Positions 5,852 to 12,380 of a stretch of 12,380 nt of DNA are shown one piece after another (position 1 is the first letter of the stretch; every line of letters starts with the position of its first letter). The position numbers and the translations under genes are program-made. The notes beneath the pieces are model-generated. The model was not told the DNA's origin. It saw nothing but the letters and a program-made list of their open reading frames with translations, and ran no database searches. This DNA is from an uncultured Collinsella sp. (GTDB lineage: Bacteria; Actinomycetota; Coriobacteriia; Coriobacteriales; Coriobacteriaceae), in the NCBI GenBank assembly GCA_900546105.1, contig URBP01000064.1, positions 1 through 12,380 on the forward strand. The letters run 5' to 3'.

Positions 5852-8278
5852 TTATGCGTGCCAGATCTCGTCGCGATACTCGCGAATGGTGCGGTCGGAC
5901 GAGAACCAGCCACTCGAGGCGGTGTTGAGCAGGGCCTTGCGGTTCCAGGTCTCCTGGTCGCCGTAGCTGCCCGTGAGGTTCTCCCATGCATCAACGTAGC
6001 TGCGGAAGTCGGCCATGACCAGGTCGGGGTCGTTGTTGTTCATGAGCTCGTTGTAGATACTCTCGAAGTTGCCCGAAAGGCCGGCAAAGGTGTTGTCCTT
6101 GAGCTCGTCCATCACGCGGCCTAGACGCTCGCGGTCGCCGTTGAGGGTATCCCACGCAAAGTAGTTGTTGGATGCCCAGAGCTGCTCGACCTCGGGAGCG
6201 GTCAGGCCAAAGATGGCCTCGTTCTCGCGGCCGGCCAGGTCGGCGATCTCGATGTTGGCGCCGTCGAGGGTGCCCAGCGTAATGGCGCCGTTCATCATGA
6301 GCTTCATGTTGGACGTGCCCGAGGCCTCCTTGCCGGCCGTGGAGATCTGCTCCGAGATCTCGGCGGCGGGGTAGATGAGCTGGGCGTTGCTCACGCGGAA
6401 GTTGGGGATAAAGCAGACCTTCATGACCTCGTTGACGCGGGCATCGTTGTTGATGACGTCGGCAACGGAGTTAATGAGGCGGATGGTCTCCTTGGCGAAG
6501 GTGTAGCTCGAGGCAGCCTTGCCACTAAAGATGAAGGTCGTCGGCGTCACGTGGAAGTTGGGGTCGGCGATGCGACGGTTGTAGATGTCCATCACCTTCA
6601 TGATGTTCATGAGCTGGCGCTTATAGGCGTGGAAGCGCTTTACCTGGACATCGAAGACGGTGTTGGGGTCAATAACCAGACCGGTCTCGGCCTTAACGTA
6701 GGCGGCCAGACGCTCCTTGTTGGCGCGCTTGGAGGCGCCCACGGCCTTCAGGAACTCGGTGTCGTCCTTAAACTCCTTGAGTTTCTCAAGCTCAAAGGCG
6801 TCTTTGAGCCAGCCATCGCCAATGGCCTCGGTCACGAGCTTGGCGTAGGTGGGGTTGGCTTCGGCAAAGAAGCGACGGTGCGAGATGCCGTTGGTCTTGT
6901 TGTTGAACTTCTCGGGCGTCAGGGCATAGAAGTCCTTGAGCACGATGTTCTTGATGATGTCGGAGTGGATCTTGGCCACGCCGTTGACGCTGTGGCTGCA
7001 GATCACAGACAGGTTGGCCATGCGAATCTCGCCGTCCCACAGGATGGCGGTCTGGCGCAGACGCTCCTGCCAGCCCTCCTGCGTGGTGTCGAACGACTCG
7101 TGCCAACGACGGCTGATCTCGTCGATGATCTGGTACACGCGGGGGAGGAGCTTGGAGAACGTGCCGATGGGCCACTTCTCCAGAGCCTCGGGCAGGATGG
7201 TGTGGTTGGTGTAGCTCACGACCTGCGTCACGATGTTCCAGGCGTCATCCCACTCAAGCTTCTTCTCGTCGATGAGGATACGCATGAGCTCGGGGCCGCA
7301 CATGGCGGGGTGCGTGTCGTTGGTGTGGATGGCCACAAACTGCGGCAGCAGCTCCCAGTTCTCACCGTGCTCCTTCTCAAAGGTGTCGAGCAGGCTGTAG
7401 ATGCCGGCCGAGACAAACAGGTACTCCTGCTTCAGGCGCAGCAGACGGCCGTGCTCGCCGGCGTCGTTGGGGTAGAGGATGGCGCTGATGGCCTCGGCCT
7501 CGGCGCGCTCGGCGTCGGCCAGGGCGTAGTCGCCGCGGTTGAAGGCCTCCAGATCGAAGTGCTCCTCGACCGGCTCGGCGGCCCAGACGCGCAGCTTGTT
7601 GACGGTCTCGCCGGCATAGCCCACAACAGGGATGTCATAGGGAACGGCAAGGATGTCCTGCGTGTCCACCGTGCGGTAGAACGTGCGGCCGTTCTCCTCA
7701 AAGCCCTCAACATGGCCACCAAACTTAATGGTCACGGCCTTATCCTGACGACGGACCTCCCAAGGATAGCCGTGGGTGAGCCACTCGTCGGTGGCCTCGA
7801 CCTGGCTGCCGTTGACAATCTCCTGCTTAAACAGGCCGTAGCGGTAGCGCATGCCGTTGCCGTAGCCGGCAATGCCCTCGGCTGCCATGGAATCCAGGAA
7901 GCACGCGGCCAGACGACCCAGGCCACCGTTGCCCAGGGCCGGATCGGGCTCCTGGTTCTCGATGACGGACAGGTCAAAGCCCATGTCGTCGAGCGCCTCG
8001 GCGACCATGTCGCGCACGCCAAAGTTGAGCAGGTAGTTGTCGAGCAGGCGGCCGATCAAAAACTCGATCGAGAAGTAGTACACGCGCTTTTTGCCCTCGG
8101 CGGTGACGCGGGCGTCACTCTTGGTGGCAACGGTGCGCGCCTTCTCGGCCACGAGCTTGGCCAGGGCGTTAAAGCGGTCGAGGTCGCTGGCGGCCTCGAC
8201 GCTCTTACCGCTGATGCTCATGACGGCATCGCGATAGAGCTCGGTAAACTCCTGCTTGTTGTCGAAGATCTTATTCAT
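5852..8278 (-). CDS. glgP: Glycogen (alpha-glucan) phosphorylase
   Basis: A GT35 phosphorylase that uses phosphate and pyridoxal phosphate to release glucose-1-phosphate from alpha-1,4 chain ends. At 808 residues it is full length. Diagnostic motifs are NGGLGRLAACFLDS (117-130), NDTHPAM (320-326), DVQVKRFHAYKRQ (543-555), and the cofactor motif EASGTSNMK (651-659), in which Lys659 should carry the pyridoxal phosphate, followed by NGAITLGTLDGANIEI (663-678). Family members usually have KRxHEYKRQ, so the Ala in HAYKRQ is a small departure. The start is supported by AAAGGA 4 nt before the ATG. It sits between glgB and glgC, so mobilisation and synthesis enzymes are probably made from the same transcript; flux must then be set by enzyme regulation. 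There is no Lys-rich tail, unlike GlgA and GlgB. Bacterial members act on glycogen or maltodextrin; the glg context favours glycogen. Confidence 0.96.
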   Translation of the reverse strand: MNKIFDNKQEFTELYRDAVMSISGKSVEAASDLDRFNALAKLVAEKARTVATKSDARVTAEGKKRVYYFSIEFLIGRLLDNYLLNFGVRDMVAEALDDMGFDLSVIENQEPDPALGNGGLGRLAACFLDSMAAEGIAGYGNGMRYRYGLFKQEIVNGSQVEATDEWLTHGYPWEVRRQDKAVTIKFGGHVEGFEENGRTFYRTVDTQDILAVPYDIPVVGYAGETVNKLRVWAAEPVEEHFDLEAFNRGDYALADAERAEAEAISAILYPNDAGEHGRLLRLKQEYLFVSAGIYSLLDTFEKEHGENWELLPQFVAIHTNDTHPAMCGPELMRILIDEKKLEWDDAWNIVTQVVSYTNHTILPEALEKWPIGTFSKLLPRVYQIIDEISRRWHESFDTTQEGWQERLRQTAILWDGEIRMANLSVICSHSVNGVAKIHSDIIKNIVLKDFYALTPEKFNNKTNGISHRRFFAEANPTYAKLVTEAIGDGWLKDAFELEKLKEFKDDTEFLKAVGASKRANKERLAAYVKAETGLVIDPNTVFDVQVKRFHAYKRQLMNIMKVMDIYNRRIADPNFHVTPTTFIFSGKAASSYTFAKETIRLINSVADVINNDARVNEVMKVCFIPNFRVSNAQLIYPAAEISEQISTAGKEASGTSNMKLMMNGAITLGTLDGANIEIADLAGRENEAIFGLTAPEVEQLWASNNYFAWDTLNGDRERLGRVMDELKDNTFAGLSGNFESIYNELMNNNDPDLVMADFRSYVDAWENLTGSYGDQETWNRKALLNTASSGWFSSDRTIREYRDEIWHA

Positions 8279-8372
8279 ACGTTCCTTTCCCCCGGGGATG
8301 TTTCTCCCGGAACGGTTATGACTTGTATCCTACGCCTCGTCGGGGCGGGTAATTACAGCTGTAACGGTTTTG
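8279..8372 (-). other. glgB-glgP spacer with small palindromes
   Basis: This 94-nt spacer holds a perfect 12-bp palindrome TTACAGCTGTAA (8353-8364) next to the glgB stop. It also has a small stem CGCCTC/GGGGCG (8333-8347, one G-T pair) and an imperfect CCGGGGA/TCCCGG repeat (8292-8310) beside the glgP ribosome-binding site. No convincing promoter or T-tract terminator is seen, so read-through from glgB to glgP is likely. Confidence 0.4.
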
Positions 8373-10634
8373 TTACGCATCCTTGGCAGACGGCTTAACA
8401 GAAGCAGACTTGGCCTTGGTAGCGGCCTTTTTGGCAGCCGGTTTCTTGGCTGCGGCCTTAGCAGCGGGCTTTGCGGCAGCCTTGGCCTTGGCCTTGGTCG
8501 TCGTAGCCTTGGCCTTAGCCGGAGCCTTCTTAGCAGCCGCAGGCTTGGGCTTCACCGAAGACATGCGCTTTTTGGGCGCAGCCTTGGGCTCCTCGACCAC
8601 GGGCGGCTTATAGCTGCTGGGACCGCGGCGCTTAAGCACCACACCTGCCAGACCGGGTACCTTAATCTCGATGGAGTCCATCTGCCCGTTCCAGGGATAG
8701 GGCTCGCTCGAGCAGGTGTAGGGCTCCTTGCCGGCATAGCCGCTGCCGCCAAACTCAGGACGGTCAGAATCGAAGATGACCTCCCAGTCACCCTCGCGCG
8801 GCACGCCCACGCGGAAGCTCTCGTAGCTCGCCGGGTCAAAGTTGATCAGGATCACCAGGTCGTCATCGACGTCCTCGCCCTGACGCACAAAGCTCACGAT
8901 GGACTGCTTGGAGTTGTCCGCGTCGATCCAGGTAAAGCCGTCGTCGGTGTAGCCGCGCTCGTACAGGGCGGGCTCGGCGGTGTACAGGTGGTTGAGCGCC
9001 TTGATAAACGCCTGATGATGACGGTGGGTCTCGTACTCCTCAGTCAGGAACCACTGGATGGACTCGTAGTAGCGCCACTCAATAAACTGGCCGATCTCGT
9101 TGCCCATAAAGTTAAGCTTGGCACCGGGGTGCGTCATCTGGTAGAAAGCCAGCGTGCGCAGGCCGGCAAACTGACGCCACCAGTCGCCCGGCATGCGGCC
9201 AATAAGAGAGCACTTGCCGTGCACGACCTCGTCGTGGCTGAGCGGGCAAATGAAGTTCTCGGTAAAGGCGTACATGATGGAGAACGTGAGCAGCCCGTGG
9301 TTGCCGGGGCGCCACGGAAAATCGGTCTGCATGTAGTGCAGGGTGTCGTTCATCCAGCCCATGTCCCACTTGTAGTGGAAGCCCAGGCCGCCATCCTGCG
9401 GCGGGTAGGTCACGAGCGGCCACGCGGTGGACTCCTCGGCCATCATCATAACGTCGGGGTAATGCGCCTCCACGGCGCAGTTGACCTGGCGGATAAACGC
9501 GCTGGCGTCCAGGTCCTCCTCGGTACCGTACTTGTTGAACTTCTTTTGACCGGGATCGTCGATGCCAAAGTTGAGGTACAGCATGCTGGACACGCCGTCC
9601 ATGCGTATGCCGTCCACGTGGAAGTTCTCGAGCCAGTACAGCACGTTGGAGACCAGGAAGGAGCGGACCTCGCCGCGGGCGAAGTCGAACTTGTGCGTGC
9701 CCCAGTTGGGGTGAATCTCGTGCTCAAACAGCATGTGGCCGTTAAAGGTGGCAAGGCCGTGGGAGTCGGCGCAAAAACCGCCGGGCACCCAGTCCATGAT
9801 CACGCCGATGCCCGCCTCGTGGCACGCATCGATAAAGTGCATGAGCTGCTGTGGGTCGCCATAGCGCGACGTGGCGGCATAGTAGCCGGTCGTCTGGTAG
9901 CCCCAGGAGCCATCGAAGGGATGCTCCATAAGCGGCATGACCTCGATATGCGTATAGCCCATGTCGCGAACGTAGTCCACGAGCTCCACCGACAGGTCGT
10001 CGTAGGTGTAGAACTCGCCGCGCTGCGCGGGGAAGGGATCCATGGGGCCAGGGTAGTTGCCGTACTCGTCCGGCTCGCCCTGTGGCGCGTCGCCGTGGCG
10101 CTTCCACGAGCCAATATGCACCTCGTAGATGTTGAGCGGCTGCGACATGTGGTTATGGCTCGCACGGCGCTTGAGCCATGCGGCATCCTTCCACTGGTAG
10201 CCATCGAGGGTCCACAGCACGCTGGCGGTACCCGGGGGGCACTCGGCCTTAAAGGCATACGGATCGGCCTTGTAGAGCTTTTCGCCCTCTTTAGTCTCGA
10301 TAAGATACTTATAGAGCTGGCCTTGCTCGGCGCCAGGAATAAAGCCTTCCCAGATAGCGCTCGTATGCACGGGCACCAGCGGGTTGGCTTCCTCGTCCCA
10401 GTCATTAAATTCGCCAATGACGTGGACGCTCTTTACGTCGGGCGCCCAAACGCAAAAGCGCCAGCCACGCGTACGGTTCTGCGTGTCGGGGTGAGCGCCC
10501 ATCTTTTCCCAGCTGCGCTCCCACGTGCCGATGCCAAACAGGTAGACATCGTCCTTGGTGAGCTCCGGTGCGTGCGGGGCGGCTTTACGGGTAGCGGGCT
10601 TTTTGGTTGCTGGCTTTAGCTTTGTATCGCTCAC
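8373..10634 (-). CDS. glgB: 1,4-alpha-glucan branching enzyme GlgB with Lys/Ala-rich tail
   Basis: GlgB cuts alpha-1,4 chains and rejoins them as alpha-1,6 branches. After a short basic N-terminus (Lys/Arg-rich, 5-20) comes a CBM48-like domain (about 55-140) and a GH13 barrel. Visible catalytic motifs are GSWGYQTTG (242-250, Tyr246), DGIRMDG (341-347, Arg344, nucleophile Asp346), AEEST (399-403, probable acid/base Glu400) and LSHDEVVHGK (465-474, His467, Asp468). Region I reads DWVPGGF (281-287), with Gly286 where the family normally has His. The C-terminal beta domain ends near residue 670 and is followed by about 75 residues rich in Lys, Ala and Pro. The start is uncertain: GTG at 10634, with GGGA 6 nt before it, is preferred. 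Two ATGs at 10649 and 10646 lack a ribosome-binding site, and a TTG at 10694 would add 20 residues. It is the first gene of the cluster and diverges from the HAD gene. Confidence 0.93.
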   Translation of the reverse strand: MSDTKLKPATKKPATRKAAPHAPELTKDDVYLFGIGTWERSWEKMGAHPDTQNRTRGWRFCVWAPDVKSVHVIGEFNDWDEEANPLVPVHTSAIWEGFIPGAEQGQLYKYLIETKEGEKLYKADPYAFKAECPPGTASVLWTLDGYQWKDAAWLKRRASHNHMSQPLNIYEVHIGSWKRHGDAPQGEPDEYGNYPGPMDPFPAQRGEFYTYDDLSVELVDYVRDMGYTHIEVMPLMEHPFDGSWGYQTTGYYAATSRYGDPQQLMHFIDACHEAGIGVIMDWVPGGFCADSHGLATFNGHMLFEHEIHPNWGTHKFDFARGEVRSFLVSNVLYWLENFHVDGIRMDGVSSMLYLNFGIDDPGQKKFNKYGTEEDLDASAFIRQVNCAVEAHYPDVMMMAEESTAWPLVTYPPQDGGLGFHYKWDMGWMNDTLHYMQTDFPWRPGNHGLLTFSIMYAFTENFICPLSHDEVVHGKCSLIGRMPGDWWRQFAGLRTLAFYQMTHPGAKLNFMGNEIGQFIEWRYYESIQWFLTEEYETHRHHQAFIKALNHLYTAEPALYERGYTDDGFTWIDADNSKQSIVSFVRQGEDVDDDLVILINFDPASYESFRVGVPREGDWEVIFDSDRPEFGGSGYAGKEPYTCSSEPYPWNGQMDSIEIKVPGLAGVVLKRRGPSSYKPPVVEEPKAAPKKRMSSVKPKPAAAKKAPAKAKATTTKAKAKAAAKPAAKAAAKKPAAKKAATKAKSASVKPSAKDA
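8376..8600 (-). repeat. Low-complexity region coding the GlgB tail
   Basis: About 75 codons for a tail of Ala, Lys, Pro, Ser and Thr (residues 679-753) with recurring AAKK and AKAKA units. The DNA shows short tandem GGCCTT-type repeats. The tail resembles the basic blocks of the GlgA tail but lacks long acidic blocks, apart from one Glu-Glu at its start. It is not part of the branching-enzyme fold. Confidence 0.75.
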
Positions 10635-10700
10635 GTTTGATCCCATCATGACGCGGCAGCGTGTTGCCTTGGTGACTAGATGCGAAAGGTCCAAGGCTGC

Positions 10701-10760
10701 ACGAATCGAAGGGACGGCGATAGTTCTATGATTCGTTCCACCTCGCGTGCTCGGTGGAAC
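10701..10760 (-). promoter_or_regulatory. Two overlapping hairpins in the probable glgB leader
   Basis: ACGAATC (10701-10707) pairs with GATTCGT (10730-10736), and GTTCCACC (10735-10742) pairs with GGTGGAAC (10753-10760). The arms share two bases, so the full stems cannot both form. If transcription starts near 10768 both would be in the glgB 5' untranslated region. No known riboswitch class was recognised. Confidence 0.4.
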
Positions 10761-10774
10761 TTTCGGCAGAAACT

Positions 10775-10804
10775 ACGATAACACCTGTAAGTTACTTTTA
10801 TGAA
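10775..10804 (-). promoter_or_regulatory. Weak candidate promoter for the glgB cluster
   Basis: On the minus strand TTCATA (10799-10804, 4/6) and TATCGT (10775-10780, 4/6) are 18 bp apart, and the -10 is preceded by TG at the extended position. This would give a leader of roughly 130 nt before the GTG start. Other choices are possible; no strong consensus exists in this region for glgB. Confidence 0.3.
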
Positions 10805-10870
10805 GGAAAGTGGTTTTAGGGCGGCGTTTAATCGGTAAGCGCCATGTTTAGACCACTGGCAGAATTGCCG

Positions 10871-10958
10871 TGGTAAAACTCTTGACAGTTTTACCAAATA
10901 GGGTTTTTAGATTGTTACTCTGACGTTTGGTAAAACGTTTTTAGCAGGATGTTTACCA
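10871..10958. promoter_or_regulatory. Operator array with TGGTAAAAC half-sites
   Basis: TGGTAAAAC (10871-10879) and GTTTTACCA (10888-10896) form a perfect 9-bp inverted repeat with an 8-bp spacer that contains the -35-like TTGACA (10882-10887). A further TGGTAAAAC lies at 10928-10936, followed by GTTTT to give a core AAAACGTTTT palindrome. GTTTACCA lies at 10951-10958. Such repeats suggest a dimeric DNA-binding regulator that could control both the HAD gene and glgB. The repeated words are directly visible; the regulator is inferred. Confidence 0.6.
10882..10913 (+). promoter_or_regulatory. Candidate promoter of the HAD gene
   Basis: A perfect -35 hexamer TTGACA (10882-10887) lies inside the inverted repeat of the operator array. 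The best -10 by eye is TAGATT (10908-10913), but the 20-bp spacer is longer than ideal. A bound regulator would cover the -35, suggesting repression. Confidence 0.35.
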
Positions 10959-10980
10959 TTTGACATCGAAAGGTTCGTTT

Positions 10981-11670
10981 ATGTCCCAGACCGCCGCCCC
11001 CAACGTTGCTTATATTTTCGATTGCGACGGTACACTGGTTAATAGCACCCCCGTTTGGGCCTATGCCCAGCCCGAGTTATTGCACCGCCACGGAGTTGAC
11101 GTGACGGTCGACGATTTTGCCCAGTTTGAGCATTTGTCGCTCGAGGACGAGTGCCAGGCCTACCACGACACCTGGGGCATTGGCGCAAATGGCGAAGAGC
11201 TGTATCGCGAGCTGAGCGACATCCTCATCGATGGCTATTCCAAGGTGCCGCCGCGCGAGGGGCTCCTGGCATTTTTGGAGCAGGCGAAGGCGGCGGGCAT
11301 TGCCATGTGCGTTGCTACGTCCACGCCGGCCGAGCTGGTGCAGTCCGCGCTCGCTGGTGCCGGGCTCGACGCATACATGGAGTTTGTTACCACGACGGGC
11401 GAGGCAGGGCGCTCCAAGCAGTTCCCCGATGTGTACGAGTTGGCGCTGCGCCGCCTGGAGGAGCGTCATGGGCACAGGTTTGAGCGCGCCTGGGTGTTTG
11501 AGGACGCCGTTTTTGGCCTAAAGAGCTCTGGGGTCGTTGGCTTTAAGCGCGTGGGCATCTATGACCCGCACGGCCGCATGAAGCGCGACGAAGTGCGTGG
11601 CAACTGCGATATCTTTATCGACAGCTACGAGGAGCTTGACCTTGCCCGTGTGCTTACTTTTGAGGGATAG
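10981..11670 (+). CDS. HAD-superfamily phosphatase (beta-phosphoglucomutase/phosphatase-like subfamily)
   Basis: A 229-residue haloacid dehalogenase-type hydrolase. Motif I is FDCDGTLVNSTP (13-24), with nucleophile Asp14 and general acid Asp16. A helical cap follows (about 25-90). Motif II is VATST (111-115), motif III Lys146 in SKQFPD, and motif IV VFEDA (172-176, Glu174/Asp175). All catalytic residues of the family are present. The substrate is not predictable; relatives dephosphorylate small sugar or organic phosphates, and some are beta-phosphoglucomutases. The KQFPD loop differs from the usual KPxPD, and the His of the beta-phosphoglucomutase cap entry (TDTAEYH in the lactococcal enzyme) is not evident, so phosphatase is more likely than mutase. 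The ATG at 10981 has GAAAGG 7 nt before it. It shares its promoter region with glgB and is followed 9 nt later by a thiamine pyrophosphokinase-like gene, probably in one transcript. Confidence 0.85.
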   Translation: MSQTAAPNVAYIFDCDGTLVNSTPVWAYAQPELLHRHGVDVTVDDFAQFEHLSLEDECQAYHDTWGIGANGEELYRELSDILIDGYSKVPPREGLLAFLEQAKAAGIAMCVATSTPAELVQSALAGAGLDAYMEFVTTTGEAGRSKQFPDVYELALRRLEERHGHRFERAWVFEDAVFGLKSSGVVGFKRVGIYDPHGRMKRDEVRGNCDIFIDSYEELDLARVLTFEG

Positions 11671-11679
11671 GCGAGGGCT

Positions 11680-12321
11680 GTGGTTTGTAAGGTATTAGTG
11701 GTCTGCGGCTCGCCCGTGGTGGCGAGCGCGGATCTGTTGCGTAGGCTAGCAGGGGAGTGCGACCACGTCATCGCTGTGGACCGCGGCCTGGATGCTCTGC
11801 TGGGTGCCGGTTTGAGCTGCGACGTATATGTGGGGGATGCCGACACGGTGAGCGACGCAGGCCGCGCGCTGGTCGATGCCGCCACCGACTTTGAAGTTGA
11901 GCGCCACGACCCGTACAAGGACTATACCGACCTGGCACTGGCGCTCGATTCCGTCCGACGCCGCTGGCCGGGTGCCGAAGTGGTTGCGACCTGCGCCACG
12001 GGCGGCCGCCCGGATATGGCCCTATCCGTGCTGGGCTTGCTTGCAGGCTATGATGACGCCCCAGTCTGGATTGCCGAGGACAAGGTGGTTTCCCGCATCC
12101 TTCGCGCAGGCGAGTCGTGGACCATCGAAGGCGCCGAGGGCAAGACGTTCTCCATCATCGCAATTGCCCCCAACACCAAGGTAAGCGAACACGGCCTAGA
12201 ATGGGAGCTAGACCACAGCCCCCTGGGCCTGTTGGCCGACACGGGCATCAGCAACGTCGTCAGGTCAACAGCCACGATCCAAGTCCACACCGGCACCGCC
12301 ATCGCTTTCCTATATCAATAG
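11680..12321 (+). CDS. Thiamine pyrophosphokinase-like protein
   Basis: Thiamine pyrophosphokinase transfers pyrophosphate from ATP to thiamine to make thiamine diphosphate. The 213 residues carry the family signatures in order: VIAVDRGLDALL (30-41, usually AADGG), YVGDADT (50-56, usually IGDFDS, both Asp kept), KDYTD (80-84), GGRPDM (108-113, usually GGRxDH) and TGISN (188-192) in the C-terminal beta domain. The usual His of GGRxDH is Met and ADGG is VDRG, so the protein is divergent, and altered activity cannot be excluded. The GTG start at 11680 is preferred because the first beta strand KVLVVCGSP follows at once, although the GAGGG site is very close. A later GTG at 11698 would remove that strand. 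It lies 9 nt after the HAD gene, suggesting co-expression. No thiamine riboswitch is seen nearby. Confidence 0.8.
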   Translation: MVCKVLVVCGSPVVASADLLRRLAGECDHVIAVDRGLDALLGAGLSCDVYVGDADTVSDAGRALVDAATDFEVERHDPYKDYTDLALALDSVRRRWPGAEVVATCATGGRPDMALSVLGLLAGYDDAPVWIAEDKVVSRILRAGESWTIEGAEGKTFSIIAIAPNTKVSEHGLEWELDHSPLGLLADTGISNVVRSTATIQVHTGTAIAFLYQ

Positions 12322-12380
12322 GCATTGGTTGATTTTCAATCTCAACGCAACAGCCTGAACGGGTCCCGCTTTTCCGCAGC
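12322..12380. other. Right edge, non-coding
   Basis: Fifty-nine bases after the stop of the thiamine pyrophosphokinase-like gene. A weak imperfect repeat (GTTGATT and AATCTCAAC) is present but has no T-tract. No gene, RNA or clear terminator can be supported. Confidence 0.5.

Larger units (their letters stand above)
10635..10980. other. Divergent glgB / HAD intergenic region with multiple inverted repeats
   Basis: This 346-nt stretch has no convincing gene; a 73-residue open frame on the minus strand (10676-10897) has no homology I can recognise. It is locally more AT-rich than the genes, as expected for a promoter region. The glgB side (10701-10760) holds two adjacent inverted repeats that could form hairpins in the glgB leader. 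The HAD side (10871-10958) holds four copies of the TGGTAAAAC-type motif and a consensus TTGACA. An imperfect 8-bp stem, ACCACTGGC/GCCGTGGT (10852-10874), overlaps the first motif copy. Confidence 0.7.

Noticed and set aside
6551..8398. A 615-residue open frame on the plus strand opposite glgP
   Set aside because: Low-complexity Val/Leu/Gly/His translation without family motifs or a ribosome-binding site; it is antisense to a clear phosphorylase gene.
8370..10619. A 749-residue open frame on the plus strand opposite glgB
   Set aside because: It is a shadow of the codon bias of glgB on the other strand. Its translation is Leu/Val/His-rich with no motifs, while the minus strand has intact branching-enzyme motifs.
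10676..10897. A 73-residue open frame upstream of glgB on the minus strand
   Set aside because: No recognisable domain or good ribosome-binding site; it covers the promoter and inverted repeats and is probably non-coding.
10701..10980. A thiamine pyrophosphate riboswitch before the HAD-thiamine pyrophosphokinase pair
   Set aside because: The conserved riboswitch core (CTGAGA and ACCTGA-type boxes) is not seen between glgB and the HAD gene.
12328..12350. A weak inverted repeat after the last gene as a terminator
   Set aside because: The stem is imperfect and AT-rich and is not followed by a T-tract; support is too weak.

Overview
The window looks like chromosomal DNA of a high-GC actinobacterium of the class Coriobacteriia, most likely Collinsella or a close relative. 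The evidence is a GC-rich coding style, Lys/Ala-rich protein tails, and a Firmicutes-like glgC-glgD pair inside a high-GC genome. The genus is an inference from gene content and style, not from a database match.

Positions 1-875 (minus strand) hold the 5' part of a GH13 alpha-glucan hydrolase, which runs off the left edge. Its 215-nt upstream region (876-1090) carries a good -10/-35 pair, two copies of a GTTT(T)ACCA motif, a leader hairpin, and the terminator-like hairpin that ends the next transcript. Positions 1091-10634 (minus strand) form a complete glycogen cluster transcribed in the order glgB-glgP-glgC-glgD-glgA: branching enzyme, phosphorylase, ADP-glucose pyrophosphorylase catalytic subunit, its GlgD partner, and ADP-glucose-dependent glycogen synthase. 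glgC and glgD are separated by 4 nt and are probably translationally coupled. The other junctions are 90-104 nt, and two of them (glgP/glgC and glgD/glgA) contain long perfect hairpins. Positions 10635-10980 are a divergent promoter region with several inverted repeats. On the plus strand follow a HAD-family phosphatase (10981-11670) and, 9 nt later, a thiamine pyrophosphokinase-like gene (11680-12321). The last 59 nt hold no recognisable gene.

The genes make a coherent unit. GlgC/GlgD make ADP-glucose from glucose-1-phosphate and ATP, GlgA adds it to alpha-1,4 chains, GlgB introduces alpha-1,6 branches, and GlgP releases glucose-1-phosphate from the store. The GH13 enzyme probably degrades maltodextrins or related glucans. 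Copies of TGGTAAAAC, or its one-base-shorter form TGGTAAAC, occur upstream of both the GH13 gene and the glgB/HAD divergent region. This suggests one regulator controls the locus.

The most unusual feature is that the two enzymes that build the polymer, GlgA and GlgB, both carry long low-complexity Lys/Ala/Thr-rich C-terminal tails resembling histone H1. The GlgA tail is about 270 residues and alternates acidic and basic blocks. The GlgB tail is about 75 residues, with a short basic stretch also at the N-terminus. GlgC, GlgD and GlgP have no such tails. GlgB also has Gly where the GH13 region I His is normally found.
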